Origin: an uncultured Flavobacteriaceae bacterium
GTDB lineage: Bacteria > Bacteroidota > Bacteroidia > Flavobacteriales > Flavobacteriaceae
DNA: 49,529 nt
Assembly (NCBI GenBank): GCA_937136755.1
Contig: CAKZOR010000146.1
Coordinates: 1-49,529 of the forward strand
Direction: 5' to 3'
Shown: positions 8,714-17,394 of the stretch, one piece after another
How the letters are laid out: every line of letters starts with the position of its first letter
Numbering within the stretch: position 1 is the first letter of the stretch
Program-made: the position numbers and the translations under genes
Notes under the pieces: model-generated
What the model saw: the letters and a program-made list of their open reading frames with translations, nothing else
The model's database searches: none
Told to the model about the DNA's origin: nothing

Positions 8714-8871
8714 GGGTTTTATAGCTAATAAACCATTTCAAGAGATCGAATGACAATTATAGGAAAACATAGCCAATAGCACCACCTTATAATGCAATAC
8801 AGGTTCCTCTACAAACGCGGTTGCTCTAGGGGTAGAAACTAATAAATGTGGAGCGCGTGAAAAATAGAAAC

Positions 8872-8904
8872 AAAAAAAACCCCAGGTCCTCACCCAGGGT
8901 TTTT
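8872..8904 (-). terminator. Orphan terminator hairpin
   Basis: 8-bp arms (8875-8882 with 8897-8904) around a 14-base loop. On the minus strand the stem is followed by, and shares, eight T residues (8879 to 8872). No protein gene ends next to it on that strand. On the plus strand it is weaker, with only T5. Confidence 0.6.
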
Positions 8905-8958
8905 GAATCAACTAATTCTAACCTAAACAAAAACTATAATATAAGTATATTGTATCTT
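8872..8958 (-). ncRNA. Candidate small RNA in the sulP-gpsA gap
   Basis: The 420 bp from 8714 to 9134 contain no gene I can support. Within it a leftward unit can be drawn: a sigma-54-like promoter at 8970-8986, a predicted start near 8958, and a minus-strand terminator ending in T8 at 8872-8904. The RNA would be about 87 nt, AU-rich at the 5' half and ending in a GC hairpin. No open frame of useful length lies between promoter and terminator. No known RNA family was recognised, so this is inference from signal placement only. Confidence 0.35.
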
Positions 8959-8969
8959 AATAATAATTA

Positions 8970-8986
8970 TCAATTCTCGTGCCAAA
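8970..8986 (-). promoter_or_regulatory. Sigma-54-like (-24/-12) promoter, leftward
   Basis: On the minus strand TTTGGCACGAGAATTGA matches TGGCACG-N4-TTGC with correct GG-N10-Gx spacing. The one departure is A instead of C at -12. It points away from gpsA, toward the orphan terminator. Confidence 0.45.
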
Positions 8987-9048
8987 CTCTAAAATTACTA
9001 AAACAATTTAATGATAATTTTGACTTTTTATTCGAAAGACCATTCTTA

Positions 9049-9109
9049 TATATTTGCACCTAGGCCCTTTATAAGCCAAGGGAATTGTTAAATTTGTCAA
9101 GGGGCTTAT
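9049..9109 (+). promoter_or_regulatory. gpsA promoter -7 box and structured leader
   Basis: TATATTTG (9049-9056) matches TAnnTTTG; transcription would start near 9062, giving a leader of about 73 bases. The leader can fold in two exclusive ways: ATAAGCC (9071-9077) with GGCTTAT (9103-9109), or CCCTT with AAGGG around 9065-9082. Confidence 0.45.
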
Positions 9110-9134
9110 TAAATTAAAATTACTATACTAAGGA

Positions 9135-10136
9135 ATGGAACAAATGGATACGTTTGCTGTAATTGGAGGAGGAAGCTGGGCTACAGCGATTGTGAAAATG
9201 CTTACTGAAAACAACAATAAGGTCATATGGTATATGAGAAACTCAGAGGCCATTACGCACATTGAGGAAGAATTTCATAACCCCAACTATTTATCTGCTG
9301 TTAGTTTTGACCTTCAATACTTGACTTTAACAGATCAAATTGACCAAGCTTTAAACGGGGCAGATGCTATTATTTTTGCCATTCCCTCTGCATTTTTGGT
9401 TGCTGAAATGGCTAAATCTTCTGCTGTATTAAAAAATAAAATTGTTTTTTCTGCCATTAAAGGAATCATTCCAGAGTCCGGTAAAATTGTGGGAGAACAT
9501 TTGCATGAAACCTATAGTATCCCTTTAGAACAAATTGGTATTATTACAGGACCTTGCCATGCAGAAGAGGTGGCCCTTGAAAGACTGTCCTTTTTAACCA
9601 TAGCCTGTGCTAACTTAGAGACTGCCTCTCAAATGTCTAAAGCGTTACAGAGCAGTTATATAAAAACAAAAATTTCAGACGACATTATTGGGGCAGAATA
9701 CGCCGCTGTATTAAAGAACATCTATGCCATTGCAGCTGGTATTGCCCATGGACTTGGTTACGGTGATAATTTTCAAGCGGTGCTGATGAGTAATGCCATA
9801 CGTGAAATGAAGCGCTTTATTAAAAAGGTGTACAAAATGAAACGCAACATTAATGATACCGCATATTTAGGGGATCTATTGGTTACTGGCTATTCTGTAT
9901 TTAGTAGAAATAGAATGTTTGGAAACATGATTGGAAAAGGCTACACTGTGAAGAGTGCTACTATGGAAATGAATATGGTGGCTGAAGGGTATTACGCTTC
10001 AAAAAGCGCATTTGAAATCATGGAAAAAGAAGGCAAAAGAGAAAAAACACCCATTATAAGTGCAGTTTACGAGATTTTATACAAACACAAAAACCCTAAA
10101 AGAACTTTTAAAAATCTCGTTGAAGAGTTGGATTAA
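9135..10136 (+). CDS. gpsA: NAD(P)H-dependent glycerol-3-phosphate dehydrogenase
   Basis: This 333-aa protein has the Rossmann motif VIGGGSWATAI (residues 9-19), the family stretch GPCHAEEV, and the catalytic Lys region LKNIYAIAAGIAHGLGYGDN. GpsA reduces dihydroxyacetone phosphate to sn-glycerol 3-phosphate, the backbone for phospholipids. Length and motifs are complete. The ATG at 9135 follows a 73-base predicted leader. It is convergent with the small gene at 10218; no terminator was seen between them. Confidence 0.96.
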   Translation: MEQMDTFAVIGGGSWATAIVKMLTENNNKVIWYMRNSEAITHIEEEFHNPNYLSAVSFDLQYLTLTDQIDQALNGADAIIFAIPSAFLVAEMAKSSAVLKNKIVFSAIKGIIPESGKIVGEHLHETYSIPLEQIGIITGPCHAEEVALERLSFLTIACANLETASQMSKALQSSYIKTKISDDIIGAEYAAVLKNIYAIAAGIAHGLGYGDNFQAVLMSNAIREMKRFIKKVYKMKRNINDTAYLGDLLVTGYSVFSRNRMFGNMIGKGYTVKSATMEMNMVAEGYYASKSAFEIMEKEGKREKTPIISAVYEILYKHKNPKRTFKNLVEELD

Positions 10137-10217
10137 TCCTCTGGGAGCTCATTGAAAGACACCTCATTGATTTTTTGAAGCGTTTTTTCATTCTAAGGAT
10201 ACAGCCTTGTACAAGCG

Positions 10218-10541
10218 TTATTCTTTGTCAAAACTATAAGCGCGTTCTACTTTACATATTTGAACACTGTATCTTTTATACCAATCAGATTTCCCTTTCT
10301 GCTGTGCCAGTAAATGGTCTGCCTGAGACTTCCAATGTGCTATATCTCTTAAAGTGGCCCAATAACTCACCGTTATTCCTATTTGGCTTCTAGCCGACAC
10401 CATCCCTAAATAACCTGGCTGAATTTTTGCCAGTGACTCCATTTCATGGGCCATTTCCTCATATCCAGATAAAAAATCTGTTTGTGTGGAAGTAAATATT
10501 ACCGCGTAATAAGGGGGCGTATGATGTATATCCAATGACAT
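10218..10541 (-). CDS. ABM-fold (antibiotic biosynthesis monooxygenase-like) protein
   Basis: A 107-aa ferredoxin-like alpha/beta protein. The pattern YYAVIFTSTQTDFLSGYEEMAHEM, PGYLGMVSARSQIGITVSYWATLRDIAHW is that of small dimeric ABM-domain proteins, many related to heme- or quinone-modifying enzymes but mostly without assigned function. The axial His needed for IsdG-type heme oxygenases cannot be assigned with confidence. It lies 30 bases after the 118-aa gene on the same strand, so the two are probably one unit under the promoter at 10964-10971. Confidence 0.85.
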   Translation of the reverse strand: MSLDIHHTPPYYAVIFTSTQTDFLSGYEEMAHEMESLAKIQPGYLGMVSARSQIGITVSYWATLRDIAHWKSQADHLLAQQKGKSDWYKRYSVQICKVERAYSFDKE

Positions 10542-10571
10542 ATTAAGTAAGTTCTAATTATGCGATATATT

Positions 10572-10928
10572 TTATACGATATATTCTTTTTCTATAAAAT
10601 ACTGAACAATGGCTTCTTTCATTAATACAGACTGTTCCCCTGCTTTTAGTGGCGGTAAATTTTCTACTACCTGATAGTGTGGCCATCCGTCTGCGTCTAC
10701 AAAATCAAATGCGTAATAGCCATAAGGCTCCAACAACTTACAAATAGCAATATGCATTAGGTCTACCTTGTCTTCTTTTTTAAACTTCTGGTGGTATTTC
10801 CCCAATTCTTGGACCCCTACCAAACAGATAATGGCGTCTAAGTCCAGAGGGTCATGGTCTGAAAATTGGGCAGAAAGTCTTTCTACAAGTATTTCCCAGC
10901 GCTGTTTTAATTCGGCATCTCTAGACAT
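10572..10928 (-). CDS. Conserved flavobacterial protein of unknown function
   Basis: A 118-aa soluble acidic protein with no signal peptide or membrane segment. It has a helical N-terminus, a conserved-looking LDLDAIICLVGVQELG segment, and a C-terminal YGYYAFDFVDADGWPHYQVVENLPPL. I recognise no domain or catalytic motif. It precedes the ABM-fold gene by 30 bases on the same strand and has its own -7 box, so the two small proteins probably act in the same setting. Confidence 0.8.
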   Translation of the reverse strand: MSRDAELKQRWEILVERLSAQFSDHDPLDLDAIICLVGVQELGKYHQKFKKEDKVDLMHIAICKLLEPYGYYAFDFVDADGWPHYQVVENLPPLKAGEQSVLMKEAIVQYFIEKEYIV

Positions 10929-10963
10929 CTGTATATGGGGTAAATTTATTTTTTATAAAGGTA

Positions 10964-10971
10964 CAAATCTA
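10964..10971 (-). promoter_or_regulatory. -7 box for the 118-aa gene and ABM operon
   Basis: TAGATTTG on the minus strand, an exact TAnnTTTG match, about 36 bases upstream of the ATG at 10928. Confidence 0.5.
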
Positions 10972-11082
10972 AATAGCCCTTCCCCTTAAATGCTCTAAAA
11001 TTAATCTAATTTGCGACTAAAAAAGAACGATTTTTAATCAAATAAGGTACCTTAGAACATAATTATTAACGGTTGACAAAAA

Positions 11083-11607
11083 ATGAGTTCATTTGACATT
11101 GTTTTGCTGGTTCTAGGTGCTTTTGGTTTTTATAAAGGTTTTAAAAATGGCATCCTTATTGAAATTACTACATTACTAGCACTTATTCTTGGGTTCTATG
11201 GGGCCCAACACCTGGCCTCTTATACGGCTAGAATACTCCATGAGCAGTTCCATTGGAATCCAGAAAATTTATATCTCATTGCCATGGGACTGACATTTGT
11301 ATGTATTGTTGTTGGGGTTTATTTACTTGGAAAAGCACTGACAAAAGTGGCCTCAATGATTTTATTAGGCGGAATTAACAAAATCTTAGGAGGCTTGTTT
11401 GGAATACTTAAAATGGGGGTCATTATCAGTGTACTTATCGCTTACGGACAGCAGTATTTCAATCTTTTAGAAATACTTCCTACAGCTATTTTTGAAAACA
11501 GCGTAGCAAAAGCACCCCTAGAAGAATTTGGAAGTTTTTTAGTGCAAGAAGTATTTGTATCGGAAAACCTAAACACCATTAAAGGGCTATTTTCAAAGGG
11601 CTCATAA
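11083..11607 (+). CDS. CvpA-family membrane protein
   Basis: A 174-aa protein with four hydrophobic helices (about 2-20, 25-45, 63-85, 105-125). The pattern FDIVLLVLGAFGFYKGFKNGILIEITTLLALILGFYGA is typical of CvpA. CvpA was named for colicin V production in E. coli, but in most bacteria it serves envelope homeostasis. It is preceded by a near -7 match (CTAATTTG around 11015) and followed by the ALDH gene after 123 bp. Confidence 0.9.
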   Translation: MSSFDIVLLVLGAFGFYKGFKNGILIEITTLLALILGFYGAQHLASYTARILHEQFHWNPENLYLIAMGLTFVCIVVGVYLLGKALTKVASMILLGGINKILGGLFGILKMGVIISVLIAYGQQYFNLLEILPTAIFENSVAKAPLEEFGSFLVQEVFVSENLNTIKGLFSKGS

Positions 11608-11730
11608 ACACAATTCCAAAATACCACCCAAAAGTGATACTGCCTATTACTTAAACTTAGCCTATAAATTATTACCTTTATATATATGTAATTTCACATT
11701 TAATAACCAAAAAGTTATAAAAATAACATT

Positions 11731-13272
11731 ATGTCTGTAATTAACATTCAAGACCAACTAAACCTATTGGGCCTATCAAAGGAAAATTCCGGGACTAAAA
11801 TTGGAAATTCATCCATAAAAGGCGGCAGTGTCATTCAGTCACATTCTCCTGTAGATGGATCGCTTATTGGCGCTGTAGACACCACAACCAAGGAAGGATA
11901 CGAGGCTGTAATGAAAAGCGCTGAAGAAGCATTTAAAAGCTGGCGTGTCACTCCAGCTCCCCTTAGAGGAGAAATAGTGAGACAATTCGGAGAGCGACTA
12001 AGGACACTTAAAGCTCCATTGGGCGCATTGGTGTCTTATGAAATGGGAAAGTCCCTTCAAGAAGGGTTGGGAGAAGTACAAGAAATGATTGACATCTGTG
12101 ATTTTGCCGTTGGATTGTCTCGGCAGCTTCACGGACTGACTATGCATTCCGAAAGACCGGGTCACAGAATGTATGAACAATACCACCCTTTGGGTATTGT
12201 AGGTATTATATCTGCATTCAATTTTCCAGTTGCTGTATGGTCTTGGAATACTGCATTGGCCTTAATCTGTGGTGATGTATGTGTTTGGAAACCCTCTGAA
12301 AAAACCCCACTTTGTGGAGTAGCATGTCAAAAAATATTAGCAGATGTATTAGAAGAAAATAGTATTCCTGCTGGAGTCTCCAGTCTTATCAATGGCGATT
12401 ACGCTGTTGGGGAATGGATGACAGAAGACCCTAGAATGGCTTTAATCTCAGCAACAGGCTCCATTAGAATGGGAAAAATTGTCGCTCAAAAAGTAGCCGC
12501 AAGGTTAGGGAAATCCCTTTTAGAGCTCGGGGGAAATAATGCCATTATAGTAACTCCAGATGCAGATTTAAAAATGACCTTAATGGGGGCTGTTTTTGGT
12601 GCTGTTGGAACCGCAGGGCAAAGATGCACCTCTACCAGACGTTTGATTGTTCACAGCACTAAGTACGAGGCGGTAAAAGATGCTTTGATAAAAGCATATG
12701 GCCAACTTAAAATAGGAAACCCATTAGACTCAAGCATGCATATGGGTCCTTTAATAGATACTGATTCTGTAAACAACTACCTCAATGCCATTGAAAAAGC
12801 TACAAAAGAAGGTGGTAAAGTAATTGTCCCCGGTGGGGTTCTTGAAGGGGGCGCTTACAACAGCGGATGCTATGTAAGGCCTACTATAATAGAAGCGCAA
12901 AACCATTTTGAGATTGTACAGGAAGAAACCTTTGCGCCCATATTATATCTAATCAAATACGATGGAGATGTAAACAATGCTATTGAAATTCAAAATGGCG
13001 TTAAACAAGGACTCTCTTCTGCTATTATGACCAACAACCTTAGAGAAGCAGAAGCTTTTCTATCTGTTGCTGGTTCCGACTGTGGAATTGCCAATGTAAA
13101 TATTGGGACCTCTGGTGCTGAAATTGGCGGTGCCTTCGGAGGAGAAAAAGAAACTGGTGGAGGAAGAGAATCAGGGTCTGACGCTTGGAAAGTGTACATG
13201 AGGAGGCAAACCAATACCATCAATTACACTACAGAACTTCCTTTAGCACAAGGAATTACTTTTGATCTATAG
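11731..13272 (+). CDS. Antiquitin-like aldehyde dehydrogenase (ALDH7 type)
   Basis: A full-length 513-aa NAD(P)-dependent aldehyde dehydrogenase. It shows FNFPVAVWSWNTA, the LLELGGNNAII segment with the general-base Glu, and GTAGQRCTSTRRL with the nucleophile Cys. The GQRCTSTRR context and the NNAII variant are those of ALDH7A1/antiquitin, which oxidises alpha-aminoadipate semialdehyde in lysine breakdown. No other lysine-degradation gene is in the window, so the substrate is an inference. The gene ends at a long palindromic terminator shared with the desaturase. Confidence 0.92.
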   Translation: MSVINIQDQLNLLGLSKENSGTKIGNSSIKGGSVIQSHSPVDGSLIGAVDTTTKEGYEAVMKSAEEAFKSWRVTPAPLRGEIVRQFGERLRTLKAPLGALVSYEMGKSLQEGLGEVQEMIDICDFAVGLSRQLHGLTMHSERPGHRMYEQYHPLGIVGIISAFNFPVAVWSWNTALALICGDVCVWKPSEKTPLCGVACQKILADVLEENSIPAGVSSLINGDYAVGEWMTEDPRMALISATGSIRMGKIVAQKVAARLGKSLLELGGNNAIIVTPDADLKMTLMGAVFGAVGTAGQRCTSTRRLIVHSTKYEAVKDALIKAYGQLKIGNPLDSSMHMGPLIDTDSVNNYLNAIEKATKEGGKVIVPGGVLEGGAYNSGCYVRPTIIEAQNHFEIVQEETFAPILYLIKYDGDVNNAIEIQNGVKQGLSSAIMTNNLREAEAFLSVAGSDCGIANVNIGTSGAEIGGAFGGEKETGGGRESGSDAWKVYMRRQTNTINYTTELPLAQGITFDL

Positions 13273-13284
13273 CACATTTCTATA

Positions 13285-13328
13285 TATAAAAATAACAAAG
13301 GGCCCTAGGGCCCTTTGTTATTTTTATA
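13285..13328. terminator. Perfect 44-bp palindromic bidirectional terminator
   Basis: A perfect dyad centred at 13306/13307 (centre GGGCCCTAGGGCCC) with A/T-rich outer arms that supply T tracts on both strands. It serves the ALDH gene (+) and the desaturase (-). The desaturase stop codon (13324-13326) lies inside the right arm. Confidence 0.93.
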
Positions 13329-14316
13329 AAACACCGTTTGGCGTTACCCATTTAAAGTGGTGCTGGTCTTGTGGAAATTTCATGCGCTCAGAAATTCTGG
13401 TTAATCGACCAGGAAGGTTCACTAAATAGTCGCGTGCTTTTTCTGCTTCATCAGAAATAGCCCTGACATTTTCAATATCCCAATAACTATTCAACTTATC
13501 TAAAATGTCTATATAATCTTTAGACGTATAAACACCCAAACGTTGGGCACAATTAGAAAACACCTCAAAAGCACTGCTTGCAGCACCTCCAGATTCTCTA
13601 AGGAAGTGAGCTGGCATAACAATTTTCTTTTTCATCATATCTGCAAATGCCAAAATCATTTGCGAAGGATCCTGTTCCATAATCAGCTTTACAAATTCTC
13701 TGTATGCTAAATGATGGCGCATTTCATCTCCTGCAATAATGGCGCACATTTTACCTAATAAATGATTGCCTGTTTTCTTAGCAAACTGCCCCACGCGTTT
13801 GTGGGAAATATTGGTGGCCAATTCTTGAAAACTCGTATACACAAAGTTTTTATATGGATCTCTGTCCGTCCCAATATCGAATCCGTCTGCAATAAGGTAT
13901 TGGGTACTCTTTTCCACTTCTTTCATATTTACCCTTCCTGAGAGGTAGAGGTATTTATTGAGTACATCTCCATGTCTATTTTCCTCACCAGTCCAATGTC
14001 TAATCCATTTGGTCCATCCATTTTTATCTGCGTGTTGGTCTATTCCGTCTACATCTAAAAGCCAAGACTCATAGGTAGGCAAAGCTTCTTCTGTAATAGT
14101 GTCTGCCACCAATGTCACCCAAAGGTCATAACCAATTTCCTTAGCTCCTTCTCTTATTTGCGCTGTTTGTTCAAAAAAATCTTCTGACTGTGAATCTGGA
14201 AGAAAATCTGAAGGCTGCCATATCTCTTCAATGGGAATTAAGAATTGTTCAATAAAGCCGTCTATTTTAGGCTCTAAAGACCGCATTACTTCTAATCTAA
14301 TATTGTGTTGTGACAT
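13324..14316 (-). CDS. Acyl-ACP desaturase (soluble diiron type)
   Basis: This 330-aa protein has both diiron motifs of the stearoyl-ACP desaturase family: EENRHG (about 110-115) and DEMRHH (about 196-201), with no membrane helices. It inserts a cis double bond into acyl-ACP using O2 and reduced ferredoxin and so adjusts membrane fluidity. The length is close to the bacterial family norm. The stop codon is embedded in the terminator hairpin shared with the ALDH gene. The phosphatase gene lies 100 bp upstream on the same strand. Confidence 0.95.
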   Translation of the reverse strand: MSQHNIRLEVMRSLEPKIDGFIEQFLIPIEEIWQPSDFLPDSQSEDFFEQTAQIREGAKEIGYDLWVTLVADTITEEALPTYESWLLDVDGIDQHADKNGWTKWIRHWTGEENRHGDVLNKYLYLSGRVNMKEVEKSTQYLIADGFDIGTDRDPYKNFVYTSFQELATNISHKRVGQFAKKTGNHLLGKMCAIIAGDEMRHHLAYREFVKLIMEQDPSQMILAFADMMKKKIVMPAHFLRESGGAASSAFEVFSNCAQRLGVYTSKDYIDILDKLNSYWDIENVRAISDEAEKARDYLVNLPGRLTRISERMKFPQDQHHFKWVTPNGVL

Positions 14317-14416
14317 GAAAAAAATGTGTTTTGTAGTAAAGATAAAATTTAAGGGGAGTTAAGTAACCAATATGATCAAAGGATTTTAATAAAATAGAAT
14401 CCTATCACAAAATTAA

Positions 14417-15148
14417 TTAAGAATCGTTTCTTCCTAACTCATCGGGATAATACAAATAAACTGCATGGGACTGTAAAATATTTTTGGTGTTTATTTCCAT
14501 GGCAGACAAAGGACCTTTAAATGCTGCTCCGGTATCTATATTCCAAACATTAGCGCGTTTTGTAGGAACAGTTTCTCCTATCTTGTCTAAAGAACTGTGG
14601 CCAATAAATATTTCGCTGTAGCACAAAAATCGCTTGGGATATAATGGGCTATTTATAGGAATTCTAGGATCAAAAGAAATAGCGGTTTCCCAAAGAGACC
14701 TGTCCCAATAAAACATTTTTTCAAAATATTCTTTGACAACCCCTTTTTGATTGGTGAAACCGGCATGAATAAATAGCCTGTTTTTTAAATCTAAATAATA
14801 GGGTTTTAATGCTTTGTAAAATAATATATGTGCTGCTTTCTTGTCCTCAGAAACTTTCTCATAAGCAGCCACTGTAGCAGCGCCCCCATGACTGAGCCAC
14901 AAATCATTTGCCTGGCCGTTTAACAGCCATTCTAAAGCCAATGAGTCGTGATTTCCCATAAGTAAAACGGTGTTGTAACGGGCTTTTAATTCTATGAGGT
15001 AATCTACCGTTTCAACAGGCTGGGACCAACCGTCTACATAATCTCCCAAAAAAATTAATCGATCCTCAGGGCTTAAAGAGAGTTTTTCCACCAGAGCTTT
15101 TAAAGCCAAATAACCTCCGTGAATATCCCCTATTACATATTCTCTCAT
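14417..15148 (-). CDS. Serine/threonine-type metallophosphoesterase
   Basis: This 243-aa protein shows the PPP/calcineurin-like metal motifs in order: GDIHGGY (near residue 7), GDYVDG (near 46) and GNHDS (near 80), with a later His-containing FIHAGF and FIGHSS. It is close in size to the bacterial PrpA/PrpB and ApaH-like phosphatases; whether it acts on phosphoproteins or diadenosine polyphosphates cannot be told from motifs. A -7 box (15169 to 15162) gives a leader of only about 7 bases. The only GGAG directly abuts the ATG, too close for a normal ribosome-binding site. Confidence 0.9.
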   Translation of the reverse strand: MREYVIGDIHGGYLALKALVEKLSLSPEDRLIFLGDYVDGWSQPVETVDYLIELKARYNTVLLMGNHDSLALEWLLNGQANDLWLSHGGAATVAAYEKVSEDKKAAHILFYKALKPYYLDLKNRLFIHAGFTNQKGVVKEYFEKMFYWDRSLWETAISFDPRIPINSPLYPKRFLCYSEIFIGHSSLDKIGETVPTKRANVWNIDTGAAFKGPLSAMEINTKNILQSHAVYLYYPDELGRNDS

Positions 15149-15161
15149 CTCCTTTTTTTAA

Positions 15162-15169
15162 CAAATATA
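15162..15169 (-). promoter_or_regulatory. Phosphatase -7 box
   Basis: TATATTTG on the minus strand, preceded 16 bases upstream by TTTTGAC, which resembles the -33 TTTG element. Predicted transcription start near 15155, with the ATG at 15148. Confidence 0.55.
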
Positions 15170-15295
15170 CATTGGTTAAAAACGTCAAAACATATATTAG
15201 TTTGTGTTTTTTATGTCTTTATTTTTGAAGGATAAGCTTTTCATTGTAATTTGCCCAAATATTACACTTGTTACACCCTCTTATTTTAAGTCATT

Positions 15296-16243
15296 ATGCC
15301 CATTAAAAAAGTTTTCTGTATTGGTGAATTACTCATAGATTTTGTTGCTGAAAACCAAGGAAGTGATTTAAAAAAAGCCCAGACCTTTACAAAGAAGGCG
15401 GGTGGAGCCCCAGCAAATGTAGCCTGTGCAATAAATAAACTTGGGGGCTATGCCGCATTTATTGGTTGCTTGGGTAACGATGCTTTTGGAGACTTTTTAT
15501 GGAAAACCTTGGAGGAACACGAAATTGACTTGAGTCTCACCCAACGGACAGATGCTTTTACCACTCTGGCTTTTGTTTCAATTGACACTAATGGAGAGAG
15601 AGACTTCGTTTTTAGCAGGGGTGCAGATAAAGAATTACAATACCAAAGCAATGTAAAACACCTTTTTAACCAACAAATGGTGCACTTTGGTGCCGCCACA
15701 TCTTTTTTAGGAGGTGCCTTAGAAGAATCTTATGGCCACTATTTGTTTGACGCCCTCACACAAGATGCCTTTATTAGTTTTGACCCTAATTTTAGGTCAG
15801 ATTTGTGGAAAAATAATGCAGACAGCTTTATCAAAAAATGCCTTCCATTTATAGAAAAGTCGCACCTCTGTAAATTTAGTGAAGAGGAAGCAAAATTACT
15901 CTCCGGGAAGGAAAATTTAGAGGACGCTTGTGACGCGCTTCACGAATTGGGAGCCCCTATTATTTGCGTAACAATGGGCGCCAAAGGAACTTTAGTGAGT
16001 GCTGCTAAATCTAAAAAGCAAATTGCAAGTACTGAAGTAACTCCTGTAGACACTACAGGGGCTGGGGACGCTTTTATTGGAAGTTTATTGGCCCAAATTT
16101 CTAAGCTAGACTTTCCTCTCATTGAATTATCTACTCAATTAGACCTACTTTATAATATGGTGGCAAAATCCAATAAGGTTGGTGCGCTTACTACTACAAA
16201 ATACGGTGCAATAGCTGCTATTCCAGAGCTAAATGAGCTTTAA
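15296..16243 (+). CDS. PfkB-family sugar kinase, probably fructokinase
   Basis: A 315-aa ribokinase-fold protein. The N-terminal sugar-binding signature GGAPANVACAINKLGG is near residue 36. The C-terminal PfkB signature DTTGAGDAFIGSLL carries the catalytic Asp. The start FCIGELLIDFV and the GAKGT anion-hole region fit fructokinases; 2-keto-3-deoxygluconate kinases look similar. The 3' end overlaps the convergent AlbA_2 gene by 4 bases, so the two stop codons interlock. No sugar transporter or regulator is adjacent. Confidence 0.9.
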   Translation: MPIKKVFCIGELLIDFVAENQGSDLKKAQTFTKKAGGAPANVACAINKLGGYAAFIGCLGNDAFGDFLWKTLEEHEIDLSLTQRTDAFTTLAFVSIDTNGERDFVFSRGADKELQYQSNVKHLFNQQMVHFGAATSFLGGALEESYGHYLFDALTQDAFISFDPNFRSDLWKNNADSFIKKCLPFIEKSHLCKFSEEEAKLLSGKENLEDACDALHELGAPIICVTMGAKGTLVSAAKSKKQIASTEVTPVDTTGAGDAFIGSLLAQISKLDFPLIELSTQLDLLYNMVAKSNKVGALTTTKYGAIAAIPELNEL

Positions 16244-17376
16244 TTATATTTCACTTTCCTAATAATCCTTTGGGCTTCTTTAAGATTGGTGTAGGAATTT
16301 GCATAAGTTCCTTTTAAAAAGGGTTTTATCTTTTCTAAAAGTACCTTAGCGTCCAAGAAACCGTTTAAATAACACAATAAAAGGGTTTGGGGTAGTGCGT
16401 CTATTTCTAAGCGTTCTTCTTGAGTAAATAGCCCATAATTTTGAATCTTTTTTACCAGAAATTTGCTGTTGTTAAACACATGATGCAAGAGTTTTAAATC
16501 AAAAAGAGGTGGGGCAAACATCAAGCTAGTATCTATGCGATAGGTGCCATTTTCTTTAAAAAGAATTTGGGTTTTTTCTAACGGATAATGCTTGATCTCT
16601 GTTCCCAATCCCAAACTGACATATTCTACAATGGTAAATGAATCGTTGTCAAAATCAATCATCACCTCATCTAAATCTGAATAGAAAAGTTTAACTTGTT
16701 CTGTTATTAATTCAATATCTACCCTAGAAAAATAGGTGTTGTTGTGCTGTTTTTTTGGTATTCCCGCCCAGCATACCACAAACTGATCCTTAAAAACCCT
16801 GTAATGACACTCGAGGTCTTTGTGCCTATGGTTAATGAAGTCTATAACCCCATCTAGGGTTAATTTAATATTATTTTGAGCACTTAGCTCTATAGCTGCT
16901 ACAGCAGCAGCATTGAGATCTTGCAAAACTAATCCAGTCTCTTTTGGTAAGCTTATACTGCCTTCTCTTATAAAGACAGTCCCCGAGTAATATTTCCAAA
17001 TGTTTTTTTTCAGACTACAAATATTCCCAGAAGAACTAATGGTAACCAAACCAATAACCTTTGCGGCTTCTAGATCTGGAAAATGGATATTTTCATAAGA
17101 AATAATAGGGGCATTATTAAGGTAAGCATTGACCAGATTTTGAATTTTAGAATCGTCAAAAAAATCCACCCCCACTATAAGGTTATCTTTATCTGAAACG
17201 CCTATAACTATAAACGATCTGTTTTTGGGATTGCTATTGGCTAAAGCACAAACATGCTTTAAAAACTTAGCTTTACCTTCTTTTGTGCCAATATTGATCA
17301 TGCTTTTTTTGTCATAAAAGCTGTTTTCCCCATTATGGGAAAGTAGGCTTTTAACCAAAAGGCGCTTATTGATCAT
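16240..17376 (-). CDS. AlbA_2 (schlafen-type) domain protein
   Basis: This 378-aa protein has an N-terminal AlbA_2 domain (about 20-135), seen in GTKEGKAKFLKHVCALANSN and FIVIGVSDKDNLIVGVDFF, followed by about 240 residues of a second region I cannot assign. Schlafen/AlbA_2 domains bind nucleic acid or ATP and occur in regulators and defence proteins. This version, with an N-terminal HNGENSFYDKK stretch, looks like a conserved flavobacterial family rather than a defence gene. It is last in a leftward unit after the SDR (18-base gap). Confidence 0.78.
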   Translation of the reverse strand: MINKRLLVKSLLSHNGENSFYDKKSMINIGTKEGKAKFLKHVCALANSNPKNRSFIVIGVSDKDNLIVGVDFFDDSKIQNLVNAYLNNAPIISYENIHFPDLEAAKVIGLVTISSSGNICSLKKNIWKYYSGTVFIREGSISLPKETGLVLQDLNAAAVAAIELSAQNNIKLTLDGVIDFINHRHKDLECHYRVFKDQFVVCWAGIPKKQHNNTYFSRVDIELITEQVKLFYSDLDEVMIDFDNDSFTIVEYVSLGLGTEIKHYPLEKTQILFKENGTYRIDTSLMFAPPLFDLKLLHHVFNNSKFLVKKIQNYGLFTQEERLEIDALPQTLLLCYLNGFLDAKVLLEKIKPFLKGTYANSYTNLKEAQRIIRKVKYN

Positions 17377-17394
17377 TTTTGGGTTATTGCTTCA

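Noticed and set aside
8714..8870. Short open frame on the minus strand upstream of the SulP gene
   Set aside because: About 40 codons, no recognisable product or start signal.
8848..9063. Plus-strand open frame of 71 codons before gpsA
   Set aside because: Asn/Lys-rich composition from AT-rich intergenic DNA, contains the terminator hairpin and the gpsA -7 box.
10133..10190. Short minus-strand fragment reading LQKINEVSFNELPED before a stop
   Set aside because: Looks protein-like, but it is under 20 codons, preceded by a stop and overlaps the gpsA end; too short to support as a gene remnant.
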